A stretch of DNA of 64,000 nt, from the NCBI GenBank assembly GCA_034431315.1, contig DAOUDK010000014.1, positions 1-64,000 of the forward strand, given 5' to 3'. A model generated the notes under the pieces. It did no database searches and was not told the origin of the DNA. It was given only the letters and a program-made list of their open reading frames with translations. Within the stretch, counting starts at the first letter, position 1, and every line of letters starts with the position of its first letter. This stretch comes from JAUWOY01 sp034431315 (GTDB taxonomy: Bacteria; Chloroflexota; Anaerolineae; VGOG01). Both the position numbers and the translations under genes were made by a program. Below are positions 26,479 to 34,636 of the stretch, in pieces.

Positions 26479-26587
26479 GGGCGTTCTTGTCCCACACATT
26501 ACAACGGACAGAGAAAGGAACGGAGACGGAAGACCGCCTTCCACGAGTGCTATCCGCTTCTTTCCCTGTCCGATGTTTTGTCATTGG

Positions 26588-26615
26588 CTGGGAGGGTTGG
26601 GGGCAACCCTCCCAG
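26588..26615. terminator. Perfect GC-rich hairpin downstream of cstA
   Basis: A 12-bp perfect stem (CTGGGAGGGTTG / CAACCCTCCCAG) with a 4-base loop and no T tract, 25 bases beyond the cstA stop codon. It could slow or partly end transcription or protect the cstA mRNA end, giving cstA more message than the downstream ATPase genes. Confidence 0.6.
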
Positions 26616-26639
26616 CATACATTAGCGCGATTACGCGGC

Positions 26640-28385
26640 CTAGGCAGTCTTTTTCGCCGGCTTGCCGAGCGCCTTCCAGCCGTCTGCGACGAGGAACAAC
26701 GCCGCCACTACCAGCACCAGAGCGATGACGCCGACGAGGATAGAGGCGATGGATACCTGAGTCGTCGTGGCGGCTGGTAGTTTCTTGAAGAAGTTGACGT
26801 AGGCCAGGTAGAGCAGGGCGGCGATGGTGGTGACGATCATGAAGAACGAGGGGTAGAGTGCCCAGGTGTTCTTTCTACCCTCCGCCTTCAGCCACAGCGA
26901 GATCAGCAGCAGGGCCAGGCCAGCCATCAACTGGTTAGCAGCGCCGAAGGCCGCCCAGATGGCCAGCCAGGGGATGATCCAGACGAAGAGCAGCGTCAGG
27001 AGCAGGGCCACGATGCTGCCCACGTGGACGTTCTTCATCACTGGCACGGCGTCGCCCACCAGTTCCGCGCTGGCCACGCGCATGAAGCGCACCACCAGTT
27101 GCATGATGGTAATCGCCATGATGACCAGGAAGACCGAACCGTAGGCCACGCCGAAGTCCAGGGGGACGCCGATGCGGTTCAGGAAATTAGCCAATCCCCC
27201 GGCGAAGATCGCCAGCGCTTTGCCCGCGCCGCCGGCGTCCAGATACCCCTGCCAACCTCCGAGAGCGACGGTGGCAGTCAGGAAGGCGATGACGGCGAAC
27301 GCCATCTCCATGAACATAGCGCCGCCGCCCACCGGCAGAGCGTCGGTCTCCTTCTCCAATTGTCGCGCCGTGCCGGAGGTGGAGACCAGGCTGTGCCAGC
27401 CGGAGATTGCGCCGCAGGCGATGGTGACGAAGAGCATTGGCCACAGTGGGCCGCTGGCGGTGGTGAAGGTGGTGAAGGCTGGGAAGTCGCCCATCCCTGG
27501 GTGCCAGATCAGCAAGCCGATCACGCCGCCCACCATCCCCAGCGAGACGATCCAGAAGGAGATGTAGTTGACCGGCTGGGCAAAGGACCAGATGGGAAGC
27601 ACCGCGCCCAAGTAGCAGAAAATTATCATGAGCAGGGTGCCGAAGACCTGGGCTTGCGTGTTACCCAGTAAGATGGTGGGGGAATCGGGGAGGCCGTAAA
27701 GGCCTGAGAAGATGTTGGACATGAAGTCCAGGGTGCTGATCCAGATGCCCACGAAGGTGAGCCCTACGGTGACGACGGTGGTGAGGACGATGTCCTTCTT
27801 CCACTTGTAGGTCATCTGGCCAGCCAGGACGCCCATCAGAACCACGGCGATCATGCCGAAGGGCACCTTGGGGTTGACCATCAGCGTCTTCCCCACGGCG
27901 TTGCCGAAGGCGCCCATGATCAGCAGCAGGTAGAAGTAGATGAAGATCATGAGGATGTTGCGCGCGCGGGGTGAGATGAGCTTGTAACTCAGTGCGCCCA
28001 GCGTGTCCCCATCGCGGCGCACGCCCATGATCATAGCGCCGTAGTCCTGCACCCAACCGATGAAGAAGGTGCCCAGGATGATCCAGATCAGCGCCGGCAG
28101 CCAGCCCCACTGCACGGCGATGATAGGGCCGGTCAGGGGAGCCAGGGCAGCGACGGACTTGAACTGGTAGCCGAAGAGCACGTTGCGGCTGGCCGGAGTG
28201 AAGTCCACGCCGTCCATGTACATCTTGGCTGGCGTCGCCTTCTTCGGGTCGGGCTGGACGATGTCCCGGTCAATGCGCCGGGCATACCAGCCATAACCGA
28301 TGCCGATGCCCAGGGCACCCAGGATCAGAACGAAAATCGAATTCATCTTTTTTGCCTCCTGTTTTTGGTGAGAATGGGTGTTCAA
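26640..28385 (-). CDS. cstA: Carbon starvation protein CstA family transporter
   Basis: 581 aa polytopic membrane protein, within the CstA range though shorter than the E. coli protein. Hallmarks: 'YQFKSVAALAPLTGPIIAV', 'GWLPALIWIILGTFFIGWVQDYG', 'RRDGDTLGALSYKLISPRAR' and 'GAISGWHSLVSTSGTARQLEKE'. CstA/BtsT proteins take up peptides or pyruvate by proton symport. AGGAGG lies before the ATG. It leads an operon with the two small hydrophobic proteins, two ArsA-like ATPases and a TPR protein, and has a strong promoter about 210 bases upstream. Confidence 0.92.
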   Translation of the reverse strand: MNTHSHQKQEAKKMNSIFVLILGALGIGIGYGWYARRIDRDIVQPDPKKATPAKMYMDGVDFTPASRNVLFGYQFKSVAALAPLTGPIIAVQWGWLPALIWIILGTFFIGWVQDYGAMIMGVRRDGDTLGALSYKLISPRARNILMIFIYFYLLLIMGAFGNAVGKTLMVNPKVPFGMIAVVLMGVLAGQMTYKWKKDIVLTTVVTVGLTFVGIWISTLDFMSNIFSGLYGLPDSPTILLGNTQAQVFGTLLMIIFCYLGAVLPIWSFAQPVNYISFWIVSLGMVGGVIGLLIWHPGMGDFPAFTTFTTASGPLWPMLFVTIACGAISGWHSLVSTSGTARQLEKETDALPVGGGAMFMEMAFAVIAFLTATVALGGWQGYLDAGGAGKALAIFAGGLANFLNRIGVPLDFGVAYGSVFLVIMAITIMQLVVRFMRVASAELVGDAVPVMKNVHVGSIVALLLTLLFVWIIPWLAIWAAFGAANQLMAGLALLLISLWLKAEGRKNTWALYPSFFMIVTTIAALLYLAYVNFFKKLPAATTTQVSIASILVGVIALVLVVAALFLVADGWKALGKPAKKTA

Positions 28386-28590
28386 CCCCGACGGTTGAAC
28401 GATGACTTAACCTCTGCAAACCATTTGAAAAAGTTACTCGTCGCCCTCGACCACCCCCTTTCCTCATACTCACTCGTCTTCCCCCGGATAACAGATGCAG
28501 GTCAATAATAAGTGGGGGAAGCAACGGCTTTTACGTTAGCTAACCACTTACATTCACTTCACGGGGAGGCACCTTAGTTGTTAATGAATG
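28386..28590 (-). other. Long structured leader of cstA, function unknown
   Basis: About 200 bases between the predicted transcription start and the cstA ATG. It contains hairpins CTTCCCCC...GGGGGAAG (28-base loop) and GTTCAACC-GTCG(G)-GGTTGAAC. I do not recognise a known riboswitch class, and no terminator T tract is obvious. Confidence 0.4.
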
Positions 28591-28596
28591 CCGATA

Positions 28597-28625
28597 ATTA
28601 TATCGCCAAAATCAGCAGAAGTCAA
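28597..28625 (-). promoter_or_regulatory. Sigma70-type promoter of the cstA operon
   Basis: Minus strand: TTGACT, 17-base spacer, TATAAT. Confidence 0.78.
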
Positions 28626-28726
28626 ATCACATTATCAGAAGTCGGTTCGAACTAACGCTCGGACGCAAGCGTACGTCTTGCCAAAGCGCCAACCACGTTT
28701 ATTATAACACCGAGTCTGTCCTGAAG

Positions 28727-28755
28727 TTGCATTTAATTCAAGCATGGGTTATAAT
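28727..28755 (+). promoter_or_regulatory. Sigma70-type promoter of the trmI operon
   Basis: Plus strand: TTGCAT, 17-base spacer, TATAAT, about 35 bases before the GTG start of trmI. It diverges from the cstA promoter. Confidence 0.75.
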
Positions 28756-28796
28756 GGTATGCGTGGAGCAATGTTTCCTTTGCCAGGAGGCGGACA

Positions 28797-29618
28797 GTGA
28801 AGGTAGCCAGGGAGAACGACCTGGTGTTCTTGATGGGCAAAGATAGGAAGAGCTTTATCGTGCGCCTGGAGCCGGGCGCCGAGTTGCACACTCACAGGGG
28901 GGTGATAAGGCACGATGATCTCATCGGTCAACCGTTGGGCCGAGAAGTGCAGTCCCACCTGGGCTATCCCTTTCTCGTCCTGGAGCCCTCTATCCATGAT
29001 CTGATCCTGGACCTCAAGCGCACTACCCAGATCATGTATCCCAAGGACATCGGCTACCTCCTGCTGAAGATGAACGTGGGGCCTGGCAGCAGGGTGGTGG
29101 AGGCCGGCGCCGGCAGCGGCGGCCTCACCCTGGCCCTGGCCCGGGCGGTGATGCCCACGGGCCGGGTCTACTCCTACGAGGTGAGGCCCGACGTGTTGAA
29201 TCTGGCCACCAAAAACCTGGAGAAGCTGGGCCTGCTCCCCTTTGTGGAGCTGAAGGAGCGGGATATCGAGGAAGGGTTCGACGAGGTGGACGTTGACGCT
29301 CTTTTTCTCGACCTGCGCAACCCCTGGGAGTATCTGGCCCAGGCCCACGCGGCTCTCAAGGGCGGCGGTTTCTTTGGCGCCACCTTGCCTACCACCAACC
29401 AGGTGGTGCGGCTGATCAGGGCCCTGCCGGAGTACGGCTTCTCCGCTGTCGAGGTCGAGGAGCTGCTGCTGCGTCCCTACAAGGCCGTCCCAGCTCGCCT
29501 GCGGCCTATGGATCGGATGGTGGCCCACACGGGCTATCTCATTTTTGCTCGCAGGATAGAACGGGAAACTGACACTTTGGCTGCCCCTGAAGAGGGCAGC
29601 TTGTCAAGAAGCGATTGA
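28797..29618 (+). CDS. trmI: tRNA (adenine-N1-)-methyltransferase TrmI
   Basis: 273 aa from a GTG start with AGGAGG 6 bases upstream. The family order is visible: an N-terminal beta-barrel part ('SFIVRLEPGAELHTHRGVI'), the linker 'KRTTQIMYPKDIGYLLLKMNV', SAM motif I 'VVEAGAGSGGLTLALAR', 'VYSYEVRPDVLNLATKNLE' and motif IV 'DALFLDLRNPWEYL'. TrmI makes m1A58 (and m1A57 in archaea) in the T-loop of tRNA, stabilising tRNA in thermophiles. It is the first gene of a four-gene plus-strand unit. Confidence 0.92.
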   Translation: MKVARENDLVFLMGKDRKSFIVRLEPGAELHTHRGVIRHDDLIGQPLGREVQSHLGYPFLVLEPSIHDLILDLKRTTQIMYPKDIGYLLLKMNVGPGSRVVEAGAGSGGLTLALARAVMPTGRVYSYEVRPDVLNLATKNLEKLGLLPFVELKERDIEEGFDEVDVDALFLDLRNPWEYLAQAHAALKGGGFFGATLPTTNQVVRLIRALPEYGFSAVEVEELLLRPYKAVPARLRPMDRMVAHTGYLIFARRIERETDTLAAPEEGSLSRSD

Positions 29619-29645
29619 TCAAGAGAAGGAGGAGAGCGAAACAGA

Positions 29646-29933
29646 ATGGGTAAGGTCAGACGGTTGGTGCTGGATGTTTTGAAGCCCCTTGAGCCCACTA
29701 TCATTGAGCTGGCGCAGCAGTTGAGCGCGCTCTCAGGGGTGGAGGCGGTCAACATCAGCATCTACGAGATTGACCGCAAGGTGGAGAATGCCAAGATCAC
29801 TATCGAGGGAAGCGATCTCTCTTACGAGAGCGTAGAACGGGTGATCGAGGAGAACGGCGGCACGGTGCACTCCATTGACGAGGTGGTGGCGGGCAAGATG
29901 ATCATCGAGGATGCGGAGACACTGCAAGATTAA
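29646..29933 (+). CDS. DUF211 family protein
   Basis: 95 aa, the full length of the family, which is mostly archaeal. The order is 'VRRLVLDVLKPLEPTIIEL', then 'LSGVEAVNISIYEIDRKVEN' and 'ITIEGSDLSYESVERVIEE', a ferredoxin-like fold. Its function is unknown; a solved archaeal structure shows a ring with metal sites (general knowledge, not checked). It sits between trmI and a VIT1-like gene, a pairing also known in archaea. Confidence 0.88.
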   Translation: MGKVRRLVLDVLKPLEPTIIELAQQLSALSGVEAVNISIYEIDRKVENAKITIEGSDLSYESVERVIEENGGTVHSIDEVVAGKMIIEDAETLQD

Positions 29934-29943
29934 GAGACCATAG

Positions 29944-30537
29944 ATGGGATTTTTTGCTCGCAAACTGCACGAGCTCAAGGAATACAACGACATCGCCAGC
30001 ATAAGTGAGATCGCCCGGCGCTACTTCGCCATGAACGCCTTCGACGGGGTACTGACCATCATCGGCGTCCTGATGGGTAACTACGCCGCCCACGTGCGCG
30101 ACGCCAAGGTCGTCATCGTCACGGGCTTTTCTACCTGTATGGCCATGGGGATTTCGGGTCTGTGGGGGGCTTACATGACGGAGTCCGCCGAGCGGAAGAG
30201 GGACCTGAGCGATCTGGAGAACCACACCTTGACGGATCTCAGTAATACCAAGATCGGTCGGGCCTCGCGGGTAGCGGTGGTCGTGGTGGCCCTGGTAGAC
30301 GGGCTGGCCCCGTTCCTCTCCGCGCTGGTGGTGCTCCTCCCCTTTTTCTTCAGTGGCCTGCTGGGCGACATCGCCCTAAGTTACTATGCCTCCCTGGGCA
30401 TGGCCCTGGTGGTACTTTTTGCGCTGGGAGCTTTTTTGGGGAAGGTGTCCAAGGAGAACCTGATCATCTCAGGGTTGAAGATGATAGGGGCGGGGCTGGT
30501 TTCCATCTTGTTGAGCTACTTCTTGGGTGCTGAATAA
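29944..30537 (+). CDS. VIT1/CCC1-family membrane protein
   Basis: 197 aa. 'EIARRYFAMNAFDGVLTIIG' is the start of helix 1, with the Asp used in iron transport by VIT1. Later come 'GFSTCMAMGISGLWGAYMTE' and three C-terminal helices ('VAVVVVALVDGLAPFLSALVV' in part, 'ASLGMALVVLFALGAFLG', 'LVSILLSYFLG'). The family exports Fe2+ or Mn2+ from the cytosol. It follows DUF211 by 10 bases, which links the two in function. Confidence 0.82.
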   Translation: MGFFARKLHELKEYNDIASISEIARRYFAMNAFDGVLTIIGVLMGNYAAHVRDAKVVIVTGFSTCMAMGISGLWGAYMTESAERKRDLSDLENHTLTDLSNTKIGRASRVAVVVVALVDGLAPFLSALVVLLPFFFSGLLGDIALSYYASLGMALVVLFALGAFLGKVSKENLIISGLKMIGAGLVSILLSYFLGAE

Positions 30538-30556
30538 ATAACACTGGGAGGGGAAG

Positions 30557-31162
30557 ATGCCGTTTCCACCGCGCAGACCCAGGCCCAGGGCTATGCCTAG
30601 GCCCCGTCAGATGTTGGCGAGGGCCAATCGTCTGTTTGATCAGGGCAAATTCGCCAAGGCAACTCCCATCTTTGAGCGATTGGCCGAAGGTGCTGCCGAG
30701 CGGGGGATGTTGAACCGAGCTGGTGACCTTTACTTGCAATCGGCGCGCTGTCATCTGGAAATGGGGAAAGCCACCGTAGCCGTTGAGCGAGGGAAACACG
30801 CTCTGCGCCTCTTTGGCCGGGCGGGCCTGTTTGGCAAGATTGAGAGGCTCATGCCCAGGATGGTGGAGGCTTTGCAGGAAAAGGGCTACCAGGCCGAGGC
30901 GGGAGCTCTACGGCAAGAAGTGGAGGCGCGTCTGGCTGAGGTTCCGCCTGAGCGACGGCAGCCGCCTGGAGCACGCCCCGCTGCATGGCCCTCTACTGCC
31001 AGGCCTGTCCTGAGCGTAGTCGAAGGGCCGCCGATGGCCCGCCGGGAATTGCCTGCCAAGTGTCCGGCCTGCGGCGCGCCTGTCAAGCCCGACGACGTAA
31101 CCTGGCTCGACCCGCAGACCGCCGAGTGCCCGTATTGTGGCTCGGTTCTGAAAGCCACTTGA
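30557..31162 (+). CDS. TPR protein with C-terminal zinc ribbon
   Basis: 201 aa. The N-terminus is basic and Pro-rich. TPR-like helices run from about 20 to 125 ('ANRLFDQGKFAKATPIFERL', 'RAGDLYLQSARCHLEMG'), and the C-terminus has the zinc ribbon CPACGAP...CPYCGS (four Cys). Between them lies 'PVLSVVEGP', the translation of a dispersed repeat (31004-31027) inserted in frame. Function unknown. It is last in the trmI unit, 19 bases after the VIT1-like gene. Confidence 0.78.
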   Translation: MPFPPRRPRPRAMPRPRQMLARANRLFDQGKFAKATPIFERLAEGAAERGMLNRAGDLYLQSARCHLEMGKATVAVERGKHALRLFGRAGLFGKIERLMPRMVEALQEKGYQAEAGALRQEVEARLAEVPPERRQPPGARPAAWPSTARPVLSVVEGPPMARRELPAKCPACGAPVKPDDVTWLDPQTAECPYCGSVLKAT

Positions 31163-31270
31163 GGCTAGGCGGAGACACAAATCGTAGAAGCTTTCCTCTC
31201 CCCTATCGTTCGTATGAAAGGCAACGAGCAACGAGTCAACGAGGTAACGAATGACTCGTTCACTTGTTAC

Positions 31271-32119
31271 TCATTCCTCATTATTATTCCCCAGCTTACC
31301 GTTCAGCCACTCCAACAAACATTCAAACACCTGCCCCTGCTCAGGCTCGTTGTGGATTTCGTGATAAAATCCATCCCAGATTCTCAGAGTGCAGCGATGA
31401 CCCACCTGGGCGGCGAATTCGCGGCTGGCTTGCGCAGACGTCAGGCGGTCTGCGCTGCCGTGCATCAGCAGCAAAGGCAGCGGGAACTTGGCGGCGTGCT
31501 CCAGGGCCCACAAACCGGCCTCGAGCATGTCAATTCCCAAACGAGCTGTCACGCGATCGTGGACCAACGGGTCATCGTTGTAGGCCCGCACAACTTCGGG
31601 GTCGCGCGAAAGGTCCTGGCGGTCTATCTCGTTGGACATGGACAAGGCGGGCCACAGGCCACGCATGATTTTGCCGAGGGGTATTTTCCAGGCTGGAGGC
31701 TCGAAAGCAGTTCGCAGCAGAGGCCCAGTGGCGACCACCCCGGCCAGTCGCGGACGGCGGTGCAGGGCGTACTCGATCACCAGGTTGCCGCCCAGGCTGT
31801 GGCCGTACAGGAAACGTGGGCGGTCGGGGTAACGCTCTGCCGCCTCTTCCAAAAGGTGCGAGATGTCTTCCAGCAGAGCTTCGTAGCTGGGTGTGTGGCC
31901 GCGCTGCCCTTCGGATTTGCCGTGGCCGCGCAGGTCAAAGGCCAGCAGGGCGTAGCCGGCCTGGTTCAAAAAGGCGGCCAGGTGCGCGTAGCGCCCACTG
32001 TGCTCTCCCAACCCGTGCACCAGGCAAACCGCCGCCTTGGGTTCGGTTTCCGGCTGCCAACCCTGGGCATAAAGCCGCAGCCCGTCTTCCGTTTGCCATT
32101 CGAATTCAAAGTGTTGCAT
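31271..32119 (-). CDS. Alpha/beta hydrolase, monoacylglycerol-lipase-like
   Basis: 282 aa. 'AVCLVHGLGEHSGRYAHLA' holds the HG oxyanion motif. The nucleophile is GHSLGG, the acid is in 'LMHGSADRLTS' and the histidine in 'WDGFYHEIHNE'. This is the lysophospholipase/monoglyceride-lipase subgroup (Hydrolase_4), which splits glycerol monoesters. AGGAGG precedes the ATG. It ends a minus-strand operon, 25 bases after the flavoprotein gene. The gap before it (31163-31270) holds a repeated word rich in ACGAG. Confidence 0.88.
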   Translation of the reverse strand: MQHFEFEWQTEDGLRLYAQGWQPETEPKAAVCLVHGLGEHSGRYAHLAAFLNQAGYALLAFDLRGHGKSEGQRGHTPSYEALLEDISHLLEEAAERYPDRPRFLYGHSLGGNLVIEYALHRRPRLAGVVATGPLLRTAFEPPAWKIPLGKIMRGLWPALSMSNEIDRQDLSRDPEVVRAYNDDPLVHDRVTARLGIDMLEAGLWALEHAAKFPLPLLLMHGSADRLTSAQASREFAAQVGHRCTLRIWDGFYHEIHNEPEQGQVFECLLEWLNGKLGNNNEE

Positions 32120-32144
32120 ATTGCACCTCCTAAAAGTGTGATAC

Positions 32145-33407
32145 TTACCGTGCTGCAGACCGGCCAGCTACCCAACCAGTAGAAAACGCGGCCTGCAGGT
32201 TGTAGCCGCCGGTGTCGGCGTCTACGTCCAGCACCTCGCCGGCGAAATAGAGGCCCTCCACCAGGCGCGAAGCCATGGTGCGCGGGTCAATCTCTCGCGT
32301 GTCCACTCCGCCGGCGGTGATGATGGCCTCGGTGAAAGGACGATGCCCCGTCACCTCCAGGCGAAAATCCTTCAGCCACATCCGCAGCCGCTGGCGCTCC
32401 TGGGCCGTGATCTGGTGCGCCATTTTGTCCGGGGGGATGCCCGTCAGGTCTATGCAAACCGGGATCAGCTTGCTGGGGAGCAGCCTCTTGAGAATCGTGT
32501 GAAAGTGCTGCTTGCCGTGGGCATCCAGGTCGCGGCGAAGGCGCGCGTCTAGCTTGCGCTCGTCGAGAGCGGGTTTGAGGTCAACGGAAAGGATCACCTT
32601 CTGGCCCAGGTGCAGCGCGTCTACCACCTGCCTGCTCAGGGAGAGGATGATCGGCCCGGAGAGGCCAAAATGGGTAAAGAGCATCTCGCCAAAGGCTTCG
32701 GCCTGCTTCTTGCCATTGACCCACACCCGGACGGTCACGTTGCGCAGGCTCAGCCCTTGCAGCCTGGGGGCCACGTCGCCCGCCGTCTCCAGGGGAACCA
32801 GCGCGGGTCGAATGGGCACGATGGTGTGCCCCACCGCTTGGGCCAGCCGATACCCGTCCCCCGTTGAGCCGGTGGCGGGGTAAGACGCCCCGCCTGTGGC
32901 GACGATGACGGCATCGGCGCGATAGAAACCAGGTTTTTGGGGAAAAACCTGGTTTCTGAGCACCTGCACCCCGACCACCCGTCCCCCCTCGACCAGCAAC
33001 CGCTCCACCGGCGAGCGGGTTCGCAGGGTCACGCCCTGTTTTCCAATCCGCCACACCAGCGCATCCACCACGTCCTGAGCTTGGCCGCTGGATGGGAAGA
33101 CCCGTCCCCCGCGCTCGGTCACGGTACGGACTCCCAGTTCCTCGAAGAAAGCTACCAGGTCAGAGTTGAAAAACCGGGAAAAAGCCTGGCGAAGGAAACG
33201 CCCGTCGGGTCCGAAGTGCGCGATAAACTCGGATACTGGAGCGACGTTGGTCAGGTTGCAGCGTCCCTTGCCGGCAATGCGCAGCTTGCGCCCCGGGCGA
33301 TCCATCTTTTCCAGAAGCAGCGTTTCAGCCCCCATCTCGGCGGCCTGCCCTGCGGCCATCAAACCGGCTGCTCCTGCTCCGACCACAATCACCTGACGAC
33401 CTGTCAT
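32145..33407 (-). CDS. HI0933/BaiN-like FAD-dependent oxidoreductase
   Basis: 420 aa. FAD-binding dinucleotide motif 'VIVVGAGAAGLMAAGQAAEM', then 'RKLRIAGKGRCNLTNVAP', typical of the HI0933/YhiN flavoproteins. 'VIVATGGASYPATGSTGDGY' and the C-terminal 'AGEVLDVDADTGGYNLQAAF' complete the signature. Members oxidise or reduce bile acid derivatives or unknown substrates. A perfect 34-base inverted repeat lies inside it (encoding 'LRNQVFPQKPGFYRA') where homologs would have a short loop (inference). It is 7 bases from the amidohydrolase gene. Confidence 0.9.
   Translation of the reverse strand: MTGRQVIVVGAGAAGLMAAGQAAEMGAETLLLEKMDRPGRKLRIAGKGRCNLTNVAPVSEFIAHFGPDGRFLRQAFSRFFNSDLVAFFEELGVRTVTERGGRVFPSSGQAQDVVDALVWRIGKQGVTLRTRSPVERLLVEGGRVVGVQVLRNQVFPQKPGFYRADAVIVATGGASYPATGSTGDGYRLAQAVGHTIVPIRPALVPLETAGDVAPRLQGLSLRNVTVRVWVNGKKQAEAFGEMLFTHFGLSGPIILSLSRQVVDALHLGQKVILSVDLKPALDERKLDARLRRDLDAHGKQHFHTILKRLLPSKLIPVCIDLTGIPPDKMAHQITAQERQRLRMWLKDFRLEVTGHRPFTEAIITAGGVDTREIDPRTMASRLVEGLYFAGEVLDVDADTGGYNLQAAFSTGWVAGRSAAR
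32924..32957. repeat. Perfect 34-base inverted repeat inside a coding sequence
   Basis: AGAAACCAGGTTTTT and AAAAACCTGGTTTCT are exact reverse complements separated by GGGG. The right arm recurs exactly at 50828-50842, within the start of the GH5-like gene. The insertion keeps the flavoprotein frame open. Confidence 0.85.
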
Positions 33408-33414
33408 GTAGCCC

Positions 33415-34623
33415 CTACTCCCGCTTATAGGCCACCTGGCCGTCCACCAGCACCAATTCGGTCACGGTGCGGTAGTCGAAGGGGTGTCCGCTAAAGACGA
33501 CGAGGTCGGCGTCCTTGCCTGCCTCCAGGCTGCCCACCCGGTCGGCCACGCCGATGATCTCGGCAGGGTTGATGGTGATGGCCTTCAACGCCTCTTGTTC
33601 TGGCATCCCCTCGCGCGTGGCCAGGGCGGCGTTGATGGTCAGGTATTTGACCGCCGACATCTCGTCGGTCTGAATGGCCACTTTGATGCCCGCTTTGGCC
33701 ATCAGGCCGGGGTTTCTGGGTGTCATGTCCTTCAGCTCGTACTTGACGCGAGAGAACAGAATCGGGCCAGCGGTGACCGGAATCCCCTTGTCGGCCAGTA
33801 TGTCGGCGATTTTGTAGCCCTCGGTGGCGTGCTCCAGCGTCAGGTCCAGGTCGAACTCTTCGGCGATGCGGATGGCGGTGAGCATGTCGTCGGCGCGGTG
33901 GGCGTGGATGCGGGCCTTCATCTCGCGGCGCAGCACTTTGCCCAACGCTTCCAGTTTGAGATCGCGCTCCGGCTGCTTGGGCTCTTCTGCATCCTCATCC
34001 TCCGCCTCGACTTTGGCCTGATACTCAGCCAGGTCGGCTTCGTAGCGGCGCCATTTTTCCAGATAGTTCTGGGCGTCCACCAACGCGGCGCGCAAGGTGG
34101 CCGCATTTCCCATCCGCGTGGACGGCGCTTTCTTTTGCTCGCCGTAGACTCGCTTGGGATTCTCGCCCAGGGCCATTTTCATGCCCGCCGGCTCCAGCAG
34201 CACCATCTGCTCTACGCTGGGCTTGGGCACTGTCTTGATACAGACCCACTGCCCGCCGATGAGATTGCCGCTGCCGGGACCGGTGAGCACCGTCGTCACG
34301 CCAGCAGCTACCAGTTCCTTGAACGCCTGGTCTTCGGGATGCACCGCGTCCAGCGCGCGCAGGTGCGGCGTGATGGGATCGGTCATCTCGTTGCCGTCGG
34401 AATACTCCCAGCCAATGCCATCGGGGAATAGCCCCACGTGACAGTGGGCGTCAATCAGGCCCGGCATCACCACCTTGCCTGTGGCGTCGTACACTTCAGC
34501 ATCCTCTGGGATCTCGACCTCTTCTCCCACAGCGACGATGCGCCCGTCCTCGACCAGCACCGTACCGCGTTCCAGCGTGCCTTGGGTGATGGTCATCACC
34601 TTGCCATTGGTTATGGCGATCAT
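33415..34623 (-). CDS. Amidohydrolase, imidazolonepropionase-like
   Basis: 402 aa. 'GKVVMPGLIDAHCHVGLFPDG' carries the first metal-binding His pair. Then come 'RIHAHRADDMLTAIRIAEEF', 'LEHATEGYKIADILADK' and the C-terminal 'IQTDEMSAVKYL' (Asp ligand), ending 'GSLEAGKDADLVVFSGHPFDY'. The family hydrolyses cyclic amides and related C-N bonds; the true substrate is unknown. It lies 7 bases from the flavoprotein gene and 13 from the MFS gene. Confidence 0.88.
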   Translation of the reverse strand: MIAITNGKVMTITQGTLERGTVLVEDGRIVAVGEEVEIPEDAEVYDATGKVVMPGLIDAHCHVGLFPDGIGWEYSDGNEMTDPITPHLRALDAVHPEDQAFKELVAAGVTTVLTGPGSGNLIGGQWVCIKTVPKPSVEQMVLLEPAGMKMALGENPKRVYGEQKKAPSTRMGNAATLRAALVDAQNYLEKWRRYEADLAEYQAKVEAEDEDAEEPKQPERDLKLEALGKVLRREMKARIHAHRADDMLTAIRIAEEFDLDLTLEHATEGYKIADILADKGIPVTAGPILFSRVKYELKDMTPRNPGLMAKAGIKVAIQTDEMSAVKYLTINAALATREGMPEQEALKAITINPAEIIGVADRVGSLEAGKDADLVVFSGHPFDYRTVTELVLVDGQVAYKRE

Positions 34624-34636
34624 TTGATCATTCTCC

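Noticed and set aside
28636..28665. tRNA T-loop-like GGTTCGAACT in the cstA/trmI gap
   Set aside because: There is no matching acceptor stem, D arm or anticodon arm around it.
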